Assembly: GCA_022786605.1 (NCBI GenBank)
Contig: JALFWW010000019.1
Coordinates: forward strand, 78,779-142,778
DNA from: Clostridia bacterium
Lineage (GTDB): Bacteria; Bacillota; Clostridia; Lachnospirales; Anaerotignaceae
Length of the DNA: 64,000 bases
Direction: 5' to 3'
Part shown: positions 50,925 to 60,527 of the stretch, in pieces
Position numbering within the stretch: position 1 is the stretch's first letter
How the letters are laid out: every line of letters begins with the position of its first letter
Program-made: the position numbers and the translations under genes
Notes under the pieces: model-generated
The model's database searches: none
Seen by the model: only the letters and a program-made list of their open reading frames with translations
What the model was told of the DNA's origin: nothing

Positions 50925-52535
50925 TTATTGCAGACTTGTTACAGTACAAGTGCCGTCCGCTTCTGTCACATATTCCAGTTTCACGGTACTGCCCACCTGT
51001 TTTTTCAAAACTTCCAGATGGTCAGCGGCTTTGACGGCAAAGAGTTCCTCTCTGCCCTCCAGCATCAAATAGTAATAGGTATTGCCGTCAGCAACGATAT
51101 CCTTCAGCAGCGTGATTTTTCCCTCTGCTGTTGTGCCGTCTCCTGAAGGCGTCACATTGATGCCGCTGTTTGCCATAAGATTGCGGTAAACCTTTTCACA
51201 CTCTGCCACCGTATCCCCAATGGCCACAATATGATATTTCTCGATATTGACCATGGCATATTTCTTCACCAGACCTGCCGCATCCTTCAAAGAAAGGAAG
51301 TAGGTAGGTTCATCGGCGATATTCAGCAAAATGGGGAATGTTGCCGTATAGCCCAAATGCTGCACTTCCCCTTCAGCGGAAGCCATGGCGGAAATTTCTT
51401 TGGCGCCGGAAATCTGATAATAATTGGTTTCCTTGGTGCGGCTGTTCATCAGCACAAACCCAACGATGGATTCATCACCGCCGATGGATGTGACACCGGT
51501 ATATACCCATACGTCATCGTCCAAAGCTACATAGTTATAGCCTTCTGTGGTCTGCAAACAGCCTTTCTGCCCAAACTTGCTGTTGATAAAGCCATTTTGC
51601 AGTGTGCCGTAATAATCATACTGATCCACTAGCAGTTCTGCGTCATAAACCTTATCCACCCACTGGGGCACGTCTGCCACATCGTAATAAGCATGTTCCC
51701 CTGTGGAAGCGTTCACCAGAATGACACCTGTGATATCCGTACCGCCGAAAAGCCCGATGGTCCTTGTTTCCACGGAGCATACCCAGTAAGGCACACCATT
51801 GTCATCCACCTCAAAATTGCTGCTGCGGATCATGGCTGTGGGATAACGGAACCGTACATATCGATACAGATTCCGTCCGAAATGTTCAAAGGGAGAATAT
51901 TTGATGCCCTGTCCTTCCGGCAGCTTCACCAGTTCCACATCCTGTGTGGTCATGTCGATGTTCATGTATGCGGGAATGCCTGTATCCCGGTTGGTGAGCC
52001 ATTTGATCAAGTCACCGTATTCCAGCGGTGTCACACGGACAGGCTTACTGTTCAGGTTGATCTGGTTATAGTAACTGCTGACTTCATACTGGGAAACCAT
52101 ATCCACCATGGAACCCATTTCACGTTCTGCCAGTTTCGCGGCGGAATCGCTGTCCAGAATAGGAATCTGGCTGTAATTGACTTCGTGGATGTCCTCCGCA
52201 AAGTCCCCTGTCTGCACTGTCAGCAAAGAACTGTAGGCAGATGCCCGCAGAATGGGAGAGGACAGCAGCACCCCTACTCCATAAATGACCACCAGCGCCA
52301 AAGGGATATACAGCAGTTTTTTCAGCACCGGGTTGCTTTCCCACTGACTTTCTTTATGGAAAAACAATGTTTTGGCGATTGTCCAGAAATTGATGACCAG
52401 CGCCACAACGATCATTGCCACAAAGAACATCCAGCTTTCATTGCTGTGGATATTCAGCGGCGGCAAATAGTAATAATACATCCCCGCCCAAATGACCAGC
52501 GTCAAGAGCAAGGGAATCCACTTGCTTTTTTTCAA
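50925..52535 (-). CDS. conserved hypothetical membrane-anchored protein (536 aa)
   Basis: 3 N-terminal TM segments and a large extracytoplasmic domain. Confidence 0.7.
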   Translation of the reverse strand: MKKSKWIPLLLTLVIWAGMYYYYLPPLNIHSNESWMFFVAMIVVALVINFWTIAKTLFFHKESQWESNPVLKKLLYIPLALVVIYGVGVLLSSPILRASAYSSLLTVQTGDFAEDIHEVNYSQIPILDSDSAAKLAEREMGSMVDMVSQYEVSSYYNQINLNSKPVRVTPLEYGDLIKWLTNRDTGIPAYMNIDMTTQDVELVKLPEGQGIKYSPFEHFGRNLYRYVRFRYPTAMIRSSNFEVDDNGVPYWVCSVETRTIGLFGGTDITGVILVNASTGEHAYYDVADVPQWVDKVYDAELLVDQYDYYGTLQNGFINSKFGQKGCLQTTEGYNYVALDDDVWVYTGVTSIGGDESIVGFVLMNSRTKETNYYQISGAKEISAMASAEGEVQHLGYTATFPILLNIADEPTYFLSLKDAAGLVKKYAMVNIEKYHIVAIGDTVAECEKVYRNLMANSGINVTPSGDGTTAEGKITLLKDIVADGNTYYYLMLEGREELFAVKAADHLEVLKKQVGSTVKLEYVTEADGTCTVTSLQ

Positions 52536-52653
52536 TTCATGTCACTCCTCTCGGATTTTTGCAGTGTTTTCAGCGAAAAAACCCTGTTTTTTTCAGTTTT
52601 TTGTGATTTTTCTCAGGATTCTCCTCTTTACATATTCTCTGCAATTCATTATA

Positions 52654-52687
52654 CTATACTATATTTCCAGAGAATTGTATAGTATAG
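52654..52687. promoter_or_regulatory. long perfect dyad in divergent promoter region upstream of mecA
   Basis: ctatactata ... tatagtatag, 10-bp arms. Confidence 0.5.
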
Positions 52688-52742
52688 ACCAGATACAAAA
52701 TCGCGTGCAGAAAGCACATCATTGTTAAAGGACGTGATATAT

Positions 52743-53396
52743 ATGAAAATAGAACGTGTAAGCGACACACAGCTGAAACTGACGCTGACAAAAGCCGATC
52801 TGGCAGAGCGGGACATCCAGCTGGAAGACCTCATCCGCCCCGGCGAAAAAACACAGCAGCTGTTCCGCGACATCATGGAACAGGCCATGGAAGAATGCGA
52901 TTTCATCACAGAAAACACACCTTTGATGGTGGAAGCCGTACCAGTGGGTCTGGACGGCATCATGATCATCGTCACAAAGGTAGAGAACAAAGACAAAAAC
53001 AGCAATCCTACGGAGCTGTTCAATCAGGTAAAGGATCTGCACCGATTCAAGAAAAAACCACTGGCTACAGAAGAAGCGGAAGCCAAAGAGGACGACGACC
53101 TTTTGGTTTACTCCTTCAGCAAACTGGATGACGTCATCGACCTGTCCATCCGACTGGAACCTCTGTTCCACGGGGCTTCTTCTCTGTACAAAAACGAAGG
53201 CAGATATTTCCTGGTGATGCAGGGCAATACATACACCACCGAGGAAACCATCGACGATCTGGAAACCATTCTGGATGAATACGGGCAGAAACACATTTCC
53301 ACACTGCTTTCCAAGTATTATCTGGCAGAGCATGGGGAAACCATCATCGGCGAAAAAGCCATCAAGGCGTTGGCGCTGAGTTTTGGGAAAGCTTAA
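52743..53396 (+). CDS. mecA: adaptor protein MecA
   Basis: MKIERVSDTQLKLTLTKADLAERDIQLEDL. Confidence 0.92.
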   Translation: MKIERVSDTQLKLTLTKADLAERDIQLEDLIRPGEKTQQLFRDIMEQAMEECDFITENTPLMVEAVPVGLDGIMIIVTKVENKDKNSNPTELFNQVKDLHRFKKKPLATEEAEAKEDDDLLVYSFSKLDDVIDLSIRLEPLFHGASSLYKNEGRYFLVMQGNTYTTEETIDDLETILDEYGQKHISTLLSKYYLAEHGETIIGEKAIKALALSFGKA

Positions 53397-53437
53397 AAAA
53401 AAGCTGACATTTCTTACGAAATGTCAGCTTTTTTATG
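53397..53437. terminator. bidirectional terminator (mecA / DUF2461)
   Basis: aaaaaaaagctgacattt...aaatgtcagctttttt. Confidence 0.85.
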
Positions 53438-54121
53438 TTACTCCTCCACATGAATTTCCCTGAGGAATCCATACATAGGCAGCAATTTTTCCCAGCCTTC
53501 CACAACGAAATCCACCAGTTCGGAAGAGAACAGCAAATCGTCAATTTCTCTGGAGGCAGTCAGTCCCAGGCTTTTCCGCTGATACCACTCCATGACGGCA
53601 GGGCTATAATTCCCTTTTCCCATGGGGCGTTTATAGGAATCCCCATAGAGGACAAATTCCTTCATTTTTGCCGTATCTTTCACCAGACGTTCAAAGGCGT
53701 CAGGGGCAGCATCTACTTTTTTCCGAAAAGCCTGCATATAAGCAGGTCTGCCTTCATAAAATCCCATGCCATATTCATAGCCTTCGGGCATCACTTCAAA
53801 GTAAAACACCGGACGGAATTTCCACTGTTCCGCTTTTGTCATAGGCTCTTTCAGTACCATCCATTTTCTTGCCTTATAAGGGCTTTTATCCTTGGAAAAG
53901 CGCACATCCCGATTAATACGGGAAATGGAAAAATCCATCTGGGGCACATTCTTCTTTTCCAGAAATTTTTTCGTCAATGCCGCCGAAAGAGCGTCAAAAG
54001 GTTCCTTCAGTACCCTGCGGTACCGTTCCCGATTCTCCTCCATCCACGCTTTATTGTTATTCATTCGCAGTTCCCAAAGAAAATCTATGGTTTCGGGGGT
54101 AAAACCCGTAAAGTCTGTCAT
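53438..54121 (-). CDS. DUF2461 (TIGR02453) family protein
   Basis: FTPETIDFLWELRMNNNKAWMEENRERY ... FSKDKSPYKARKWMVL. Confidence 0.88.
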   Translation of the reverse strand: MTDFTGFTPETIDFLWELRMNNNKAWMEENRERYRRVLKEPFDALSAALTKKFLEKKNVPQMDFSISRINRDVRFSKDKSPYKARKWMVLKEPMTKAEQWKFRPVFYFEVMPEGYEYGMGFYEGRPAYMQAFRKKVDAAPDAFERLVKDTAKMKEFVLYGDSYKRPMGKGNYSPAVMEWYQRKSLGLTASREIDDLLFSSELVDFVVEGWEKLLPMYGFLREIHVEE

Positions 54122-54249
54122 AATACCACTTCCTTTCGCCTATGATCATACCGTAAAACTGGGAAAAAGAAAAGACAAAAAAACACGGAATCCGTGCCAT
54201 GATGTCATGGAGAATTCCGTGTTTGTGTTTGTATCAAATGCCGTAAAGA

Positions 54250-56229
54250 TTACAGCAGGCTGCCGATGGACATGAACAGAGGTGCGAATACCAGAGATAC
54301 AACTGTCATCAGCTTGATCAGGATGTTGATGGAAGGACCGGAAGTATCTTTGAAGGGGTCACCTACGGTGTCACCAACAACGGCTGCTTTATGAGCTTCG
54401 CTGCCTTTGCCGCCATGGTTGCCTTCTTCGATGTACTTCTTCGCATTGTCCCAAGCGCCGCCGGCGTTGGACATGAAGATCGCCATCAGAACACCTGTTA
54501 CCAGAGAGCCAGCCAGCAGACCGCCCAGAGCGGAAGTACCCAGCAGGATACCTACAACCAGAGGAGCTGCTACTGCCATGATACCGGGAACCAGCATTTC
54601 TTTCAGAGCTGCTGTGGTAGAGATTTCTACGCATTTTTTGTAGTCAGGTTTTGCAGTACCTTCCATGATGCCAGGGATGCTGCGGAACTGACGTCTTACT
54701 TCTTCGATCATCTGGAACGCTGCTTTACCTACAGACTGCATGGTGAATGCGGAGAACAGGAAAGGCAGCATACCGCCGATGAGCATACCAATGATAACTC
54801 TGGGTTCCAGAATGGAGATTTCTGTCAGTTTTACAGCTTCTGCGTAAGATACGAACAGAGCCAGTGCTGTCAGGGCAGCGGAACCGATGGCGAAACCTTT
54901 ACCCATAGCTGCTGTTGTGTTACCAACGGCGTCCAGTTTATCTGTGATGTTACGAACGGAGTGATCCAGACCACTCATTTCAGCGATACCGCCGGCGTTG
55001 TCGGCGATGGGGCCGTATGCGTCAACGGCTACAGTGATACCTGTTGTGGACAGCATACCTACAGCTGCCAGAGCAATGCCGTACAGACCGCATACTGCGT
55101 AAGCCACGAAAATACCTACACAGATCAGCACGATAGGGATAGCTGTGGATTCCATACCAACAGCCAGACCGCTGATGATGGTAGTTGCGGGACCTGTTTC
55201 AGACTGGTCCGCGATTTTCTTAACGGATTTGTAATCACCGGAAGTATAAACTTCTGTGATGATACCGATGATCAGACCAACGATCAGACCAGCGATGATA
55301 GCGATGGCAGCGTTCATGTTGCCAAAGAATACCCAGCTCAGAGCCAGAGATGCGATGATCACCAGCACTGCGGAGGAGTAAGAACCCGCTTTCAGGGCTT
55401 TATGCGGATTGGAGTTTTCGTCGCCTTTTACAAAGAATGTACCGATGATGGAAGCCAGAATACCTACAGCTGCCAGAACCAGAGGGAATACAGCGCCTTC
55501 TACAGAGTAGTAAACGAGACCCAGTGTGATGGCAGAGATGATGGAACCAACATAGGATTCGAACAGGTCGGCACCCATACCAGCAACGTCACCTACGTTG
55601 TCACCTACGTTATCGGCGATAACGGCAGGGTTACGAGGGTCGTCTTCAGGGATACCTGCTTCTACTTTACCTACCAGGTCAGCGCCTACGTCAGCAGCTT
55701 TTGTATAGATACCGCCGCCCACACGACCAAACAGCGCGATGGAGGAAGCACCCAGACCAAAACCGAAGAGAATGTTGGCGTCTTTTGTGATCACATACAC
55801 CAGACCAACACCCAACAGACCCAGACCTACTACGGACATACCCATAACCGCGCCGCCGCTGAAAGCGATGGACAGGGCTCTGTTCATGCCGCCAACTCTC
55901 GCTGCGTTCGCAGTTCTTACGTTTGCCTTGGTTGCCACATTCATGCCAAAGTAACCAGCCAGTGTGGAGAAAACCGCGCCGATGAGGAAACATACAGCGG
56001 TCTTCCAGTCTACACCGAAGCCGATCAATACAAACAGTACAGCCGCGAAAATAACCAGAATCTTATATTCTGCTTTCAGGAAAGCGTTTGCGCCTTCACG
56101 AATGGCAGTAGAGATTTCATGCATACGGTCTGTACCTTCTTCCTCTCTGCCTACCTTAGAAGCCAGGACAAAGGCAAAGAGCAGCGCAACGATGCCCAGC
56201 ACCGGCGCCAAATACATCAAATTTTCCAT
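54250..56229 (-). CDS. hppA: membrane-bound ion-pumping pyrophosphatase
   Basis: [44 protein letters not shown]. Confidence 0.97.
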   Translation of the reverse strand: MENLMYLAPVLGIVALLFAFVLASKVGREEEGTDRMHEISTAIREGANAFLKAEYKILVIFAAVLFVLIGFGVDWKTAVCFLIGAVFSTLAGYFGMNVATKANVRTANAARVGGMNRALSIAFSGGAVMGMSVVGLGLLGVGLVYVITKDANILFGFGLGASSIALFGRVGGGIYTKAADVGADLVGKVEAGIPEDDPRNPAVIADNVGDNVGDVAGMGADLFESYVGSIISAITLGLVYYSVEGAVFPLVLAAVGILASIIGTFFVKGDENSNPHKALKAGSYSSAVLVIIASLALSWVFFGNMNAAIAIIAGLIVGLIIGIITEVYTSGDYKSVKKIADQSETGPATTIISGLAVGMESTAIPIVLICVGIFVAYAVCGLYGIALAAVGMLSTTGITVAVDAYGPIADNAGGIAEMSGLDHSVRNITDKLDAVGNTTAAMGKGFAIGSAALTALALFVSYAEAVKLTEISILEPRVIIGMLIGGMLPFLFSAFTMQSVGKAAFQMIEEVRRQFRSIPGIMEGTAKPDYKKCVEISTTAALKEMLVPGIMAVAAPLVVGILLGTSALGGLLAGSLVTGVLMAIFMSNAGGAWDNAKKYIEEGNHGGKGSEAHKAAVVGDTVGDPFKDTSGPSINILIKLMTVVSLVFAPLFMSIGSLL

Positions 56230-56339
56230 AATAATCCCCCTGTTTCATAATTTTGGTGATAATACAGATAATCAGAATATGATTGCTGTTTTTTTGCAGA
56301 ACAAAAAACCAACAGGCTGTCTTTTTCTGGAGAAAAAAC

Positions 56340-56407
56340 AAATACACCCCCTGCGCCGCACCGCAAAAAGCCCTGTTTTTCTGCTTTGGCGCCGGTAGCG
56401 TGTATTT
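56340..56407 (-). promoter_or_regulatory. structured leader/attenuator candidate upstream of hppA
   Basis: AAAUACAC/GUGUAUUU 8-bp closing stem, inner GCGCC/GGCGC and GC..AAAAA/UUUUUGC helices, followed by UUUGUUUUUU on the minus strand. Confidence 0.5.
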
Positions 56408-56451
56408 TGTATATTCCCAAAATGAGATAGCCATATTCCGTCCCACTTCAT

Positions 56452-56480
56452 AGTATATACGAAACTGCTCCAAGAAACAA
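56452..56480 (-). promoter_or_regulatory. putative promoter for the hppA leader
   Basis: TTGTTT (56475-56480) - 17 bp - TATACT (56452-56457). Confidence 0.4.
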
Positions 56481-56698
56481 GAGTTTCCCCCTACCTGCCT
56501 GCACTAAATTTCACAAAGATTTTTGGTATCTTTCTACAAAACCGACCTCATTTCCGCAGAAAGTTTTTTTCGATTGTCAAACAAATCTGTTTTTTCCACA
56601 GGGAATATCCGCCGTTTTCTCCTGCCTCACTGTTCCTTTTTTCACAATCTTCACCAAAAAAAGACCTGCGGGAAAATGCCGCAGGGAAAAAATTTCTT

Positions 56699-57634
56699 TT
56701 ATGCAGGTATACACAAAAACTGTGCCACCAGTGGCAATGTGATGACAGAAAAAATGGTGGAAACAAAAACGTATTCCGATGCCCGTTTTTCATCATTGCC
56801 GTAGATTTCCGCAAAGGAAGGCAGGGCTGCCGCCGCGGGAGTGCCCATGAGCACCACCAGCACACTCAGGGCGATACCATCCAAAAACAGGCCTGCCACC
56901 GCTTTTGTGAACAAAGGCATGATAATCAGTGTCACAAAACTGAACACATACACCTTTTTGTCTTTGAATATTTCTTTGATGTTCGCCACCGCCAACAACG
57001 AACCGATATAGATCATGGACAGACAGACCGTTGTGTTGGCAGAGAACTGCAATGCGTCATAAATAGGTGTCGGCAGAGAAATGGAATTCACAAAACAGAA
57101 CACGCCAATGACTGCCGAAATACAGATCAGGTTCAAAAACGCTTCCTTCAGCATTTTGCCTGCGGATTTTCGTCTGTCACTGCCAATGGCAAAGAGCACA
57201 GAGCAGACTGTGAACAGAAATACATTACAGGTAAACATGACCGCCACACAGAAAATCAGCCCATCCTCGCCGTACATTGCCATGATGAGGGGCTGTCCCA
57301 TGAATATGACGTTGCTGTAAACCCCGCCGCCGGAGAAGAGCCCCAGCTCTGGAAACTGCATTTTCATGGCTTTCCCAATGAGAAAGAACAGGAAAGCCCC
57401 CAGAGAGCACATCAAAAATGTGCCGCCGCAGGTCTTTAAAAATCCTATCAAAATCTCATGGGAAAAGGGTCTTTGCATCAAAACGATCATATTGGCAGGC
57501 ACTGCCACACGCGTCAGCACGATGGAAAGCCCTTTCGCGTTTTTCTCTGTCAAAAAATTCTTTTTATTCAAAATCACACCGACCACCATCAAAATGACCA
57601 TGGTCAGCAACTGGTATATTACCGGTATCGCCAC
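56699..57634 (-). CDS. AEC-family (auxin efflux carrier-like) transporter
   Basis: 10-TM AEC-type sequence, MVVGVILNKKNFLTEKNAKGLS, MGTPAAAALPSFAEIYG. Confidence 0.9.
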   Translation of the reverse strand: MAIPVIYQLLTMVILMVVGVILNKKNFLTEKNAKGLSIVLTRVAVPANMIVLMQRPFSHEILIGFLKTCGGTFLMCSLGAFLFFLIGKAMKMQFPELGLFSGGGVYSNVIFMGQPLIMAMYGEDGLIFCVAVMFTCNVFLFTVCSVLFAIGSDRRKSAGKMLKEAFLNLICISAVIGVFCFVNSISLPTPIYDALQFSANTTVCLSMIYIGSLLAVANIKEIFKDKKVYVFSFVTLIIMPLFTKAVAGLFLDGIALSVLVVLMGTPAAAALPSFAEIYGNDEKRASEYVFVSTIFSVITLPLVAQFLCIPA

Positions 57635-57734
57635 TTATGTCCCCTTCTTCCTCTCAACTTTCTTCTTCTGTGTCATTCATACCGTATATATTTTAGCACC
57701 ATTTGCAAAATATGGAACCTCTTTCTCAAAGAAA

Positions 57735-58292
57735 TCATTCATTGAGAAATTGAAAACCGACATTGATTTTGCCCAGCGCCCATAGCGTCAATTTTGCCAT
57801 GACAAAACCGATGATGCCGCCTGCCAGCACATCTGTAGGGAAATGGACGCCCAGATACAAGCGGGAAACACCCATAAGCACCGCGAACATATAGGCGGCA
57901 ATCCCCCATTTCCGATTCATGGCATAAATGGCTGTTGCCGCCGCAAAAGACGCGGACGTATGCCCCGAAGGGAATGAAAAATCCGCCAAAGGCGGCACCA
58001 GAATGGAAAATCCCAACAGGTCATAAGGTCGTATTCTACCCACCATAGGCTTTAAAATCACATTGCACACCAAAGCTGTGGTGCCCAGGCATAACAGCAG
58101 CGCCAGACCATATCGGGCAAATTGCCTGTTTTTGATGCCCCACAGGAGCAGCAAAATCCCCAGCAGTATCCAAAACCAGCCAGCGTTGCCCAGTTTTGAA
58201 ACAAACATCATGGGTCCATTGAGCCATTGCCGCACCGCATGCTCCTGTACCCACCATACGATCTGCTCGTCTAAATGTTGTATCATTTCCAA
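57735..58292 (-). CDS. PAP2-family phosphatase
   Basis: KPMVGRIRPYD, FSFPSGHTSASFA, SRLYLGVHFPTDVLAG. Confidence 0.94.
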   Translation of the reverse strand: MEMIQHLDEQIVWWVQEHAVRQWLNGPMMFVSKLGNAGWFWILLGILLLLWGIKNRQFARYGLALLLCLGTTALVCNVILKPMVGRIRPYDLLGFSILVPPLADFSFPSGHTSASFAAATAIYAMNRKWGIAAYMFAVLMGVSRLYLGVHFPTDVLAGGIIGFVMAKLTLWALGKINVGFQFLNE

Positions 58293-58310
58293 AGGCTTAC
58301 CTCCTTTTGA

Positions 58311-58877
58311 TCAGCCCCCCAGAAAAATATGCTCTATCAGTATTTTCACGCCGATGAGAATCAGCACGGCGCCGCCGGCAAACTCCGCCTTTGCCTGCAA
58401 AAAGTTCCCCAAACCTTTGCCCAGCATGCCGCCGCAAAAAGAGATCACAAAAGACACCACACCGATGATGCCGGCAGCCCACCAGATATTCACATCCAAA
58501 ATGGCGAAACTAATGCCCACCGCCAGAGCGTCAATGCTGGTAGCCACTGCCTGCAAAAGCAGAACCTTTGCCGTCAAAGTGGACTGACCGCTTTCTTCCT
58601 CGTCATCACTAAAACTTTCCCGGATCATGTTTCCGCCAATGACTGCCAGCAGCACAAAGGCGATCCAATGATCTACCGATTCGATATATGTTTTGACGCT
58701 GCTGCCCAAAAACCAGCCAATGACAGGCATCAGAAACTGAAATCCCCCGAAATACAGCCCCTGCATGGCAGCCTCTTTTTTGCCGAAACCCTTAACGGAA
58801 ACGCCGTTGGAAATGGAAACGGCAAAAGCATCCATGGCTAAGCTCACCGCGATCAAAAATATGGTTACAAATTCCAA
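58311..58877 (-). CDS. manganese efflux pump MntP/YtaF-like
   Basis: SLAMDAFAVSISNGV ... ATSIDALAVGISFAIL. Confidence 0.88.
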   Translation of the reverse strand: MEFVTIFLIAVSLAMDAFAVSISNGVSVKGFGKKEAAMQGLYFGGFQFLMPVIGWFLGSSVKTYIESVDHWIAFVLLAVIGGNMIRESFSDDEEESGQSTLTAKVLLLQAVATSIDALAVGISFAILDVNIWWAAGIIGVVSFVISFCGGMLGKGLGNFLQAKAEFAGGAVLILIGVKILIEHIFLGG

Positions 58878-59036
58878 ATAAACTCCTCCTGTTCCTTCTC
58901 GTCCCCTCTATCAGTATAGTCCCATAACTTTTATACTATACCACGCAATGAGAAAAGGAGCAATGCAAAAACAAGTTTTTTCCCAGAAAAAAAAGAAGAC
59001 GGGGCATTTTTTCCCGCCTTCCGAAAACATCTTTTT

Positions 59037-59561
59037 TTATTTTGCGGATACATATTTATAAATCTTTGCCTTATAAAACGCATATCCTACAACAAGGAAA
59101 ATCACAATGCCGGCACCACCCTGGACCATATTTTCAGGAATGGAAGTCAGCGCCACAGTGAAGCTTTTCTGCAGGACAGCACCGCCGAAATAATATCCGA
59201 TGATCATCCATACAATACCTGCCACAGCCCCTGCCAGGTTTCGCAGACCGAAAAAGTGTTTTTCTTCCGGTGTATAGTGGGCGATTTTCCCCACAACAAA
59301 GCCCATAAGCCCTTTGATGATCAACGAAAAAGGCGCCCAATGGGCATATCCGCTAAGCAGATCAGCCAAAGCGGACCCAACGCCGCCAGCTACCATACCA
59401 TAACGCCAGCCAAAAAACACACTGATGAGCAGAATCATGCTGTCTCCTAAATGGATATAGCCATTTGTAGCAGATACAGGAACCTGCAGCACCATGGTAG
59501 AAACTGTAACCAAGGCGATCATCAGCCCTTTTAAACATATTTCCTTCGTCTTCATATTCAT
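59037..59561 (-). CDS. ECF transporter S component
   Basis: GYIHLGDSMILLISVFFGWRYGMVAGGVGSALADLLSGYAHWAPFSLIIKGLMGFVVGKIA. Confidence 0.88.
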   Translation of the reverse strand: MNMKTKEICLKGLMIALVTVSTMVLQVPVSATNGYIHLGDSMILLISVFFGWRYGMVAGGVGSALADLLSGYAHWAPFSLIIKGLMGFVVGKIAHYTPEEKHFFGLRNLAGAVAGIVWMIIGYYFGGAVLQKSFTVALTSIPENMVQGGAGIVIFLVVGYAFYKAKIYKYVSAK

Positions 59562-59786
59562 ACCCCCGTTTCACAACTTCCTTTGTGAAACAGCATATCA
59601 TATTTTCTTTGCCGCTTCCATTGGCACCGCAACATCGTTTTAAATTGTACCCATACATTTTTTTGATGTCAGCCATTCTTTTGTGCCATAAATATAGGTA
59701 GAAATTCCATTAAAATTGATATTTTTTTGAAAAATCATTTCTCTGGTTTATCAATTCTTCCAAAAAGGAGAAAAACAAAAACTCCA

Positions 59787-59877
59787 TTAAGGGCATCTTC
59801 CTAAGAAAACAAAGAAAGCCGAAATCCTGATCATAACAAAAAATTCCAGCTTTCTTATTTTTACTGAGATTTTAGCA
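59787..59877. repeat. dispersed nested-palindrome repeat, copy C
   Basis: ttaagggcatcttcctaagaaaacaaagaaagccgaaatcctgatcataacaaaaaattccagctttcttatttttactgagatttta. Confidence 0.65.
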
Positions 59878-60078
59878 CAAAAAAGAAGCTAGATGTACAT
59901 ATCTTCTCATCACGCTGTGTATCAGACCACATTCGCCGTCTTATGTTTGTTTCTCTCCCCTTGAAACATCAGAATGGAACTTCCCTCAGCCTCCCTTTTA
60001 TATTCCCGCAGGACTCTCCTCTGCTGTGCCTTTCTCCCGGATTTCTCTCTCGCTTTTCTGTTTTTAGGCATAAAAAAA

Positions 60079-60157
60079 TGGGAGTTACAGGGCTCAACTG
60101 CTTCCTGTGTCCTCTTGCACGTTCGTGCATGACTCTCTCCAGCTGGACCTTTCTCCC
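60079..60157 (-). pseudogene. tRNA-Val-like sequence (unit 1)
   Basis: GGGAGAAAGGTCCAGCTGGAGAGAGTCATGCACGAACGTGCAAGAGGACACAGGAAGCAGTTGAGCCCTGTAACTCCCA vs tRNA-Val. Confidence 0.7.
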
Positions 60158-60193
60158 TTGTTTTGTTTCTTTCTGTTTTTGGACATAAAAAAA

Positions 60194-60267
60194 TGGGAGT
60201 TACTGCGCTCAACCTTGTGTCCTCTTGCACGTTCGTGCATGACTCTCCACAGCTGGGTCTTTCTCCC
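60194..60267 (-). pseudogene. tRNA-Val-like sequence (unit 2, diverged, 74 nt)
   Basis: GGGAGAAAGACCCAGCTGTGGAGAGTCATGCACGAACGTGCAAGAGGACACAAGGTTGAGCGCAGTAACTCCCA. Confidence 0.65.
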
Positions 60268-60307
60268 GGTTTTCTCTCTCGCTTTTCTGTTTTTGGACAT
60301 AAAAAAA

Positions 60308-60386
60308 TGGGAGTTACAGGGCTCAACTGCTTCCTGTGTCCTCTTGCACGTTCGTGCATGACTCTCTCCAGCTGGACCTTTCTCCC
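60308..60386 (-). pseudogene. tRNA-Val-like sequence (unit 3, identical to unit 1)
   Basis: Same 79 nt as unit 1; the full 115-bp units 60079-60193 and 60308-60422 are identical by eye. Confidence 0.7.
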
Positions 60387-60422
60387 TTGTTTTGTTTCTT
60401 TCTGTTTTTGGACATAAAAAAA

Positions 60423-60495
60423 TGGGAGTTACAGGGCTCGAACCTGTGACCCTCTGCTTGTAAGGCAGATGCTCTCCCAGCTGAGCTAAACTCCC
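60423..60495 (-). tRNA. tRNA-Val(TAC)
   Basis: GGGAGTTTAGCTCAGCTGGGAGAGCATCTGCCTTACAAGCAGAGGGTCACAGGTTCGAGCCCTGTAACTCCCA. Confidence 0.96.
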
Positions 60496-60527
60496 ATGTT
60501 TTAACTATAAAATTTTCTCTCAAAACC

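Larger units (their letters stand above)
59985..60422 (-). repeat. tandem array of ~115-bp units containing degenerate tRNA-Val-like sequences
   Basis: Unit starts at 60079, 60194, 60308 and tRNA-Val at 60423 (periods 115, 114, 115); partial unit to the left. Confidence 0.9.

Noticed and set aside
54391-56250. 619-aa plus-strand ORF
   Set aside because: Antisense shadow of hppA, low-complexity Cys/Gln/Asp-rich translation.
59362-59676. Upstream ORF with a Walker-like GANGSGK motif before the ECF S component
   Set aside because: No further ABC ATPase sequence; it overlaps the S-component gene in another frame and the match is too short to support a remnant.
59922-60359. Repeat-encoded protein (ORFs with CPKTEKRERK / SKNRKK motifs)
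   Set aside because: The repeat period (114-115) is not a multiple of 3, so frames shift between units; the ORFs look fortuitous over tRNA-like sequence.
60079-60422. CRISPR array
   Set aside because: The ~115-bp units are nearly identical along their full length with no unique spacers and no cas genes; they align to tRNA-Val instead.
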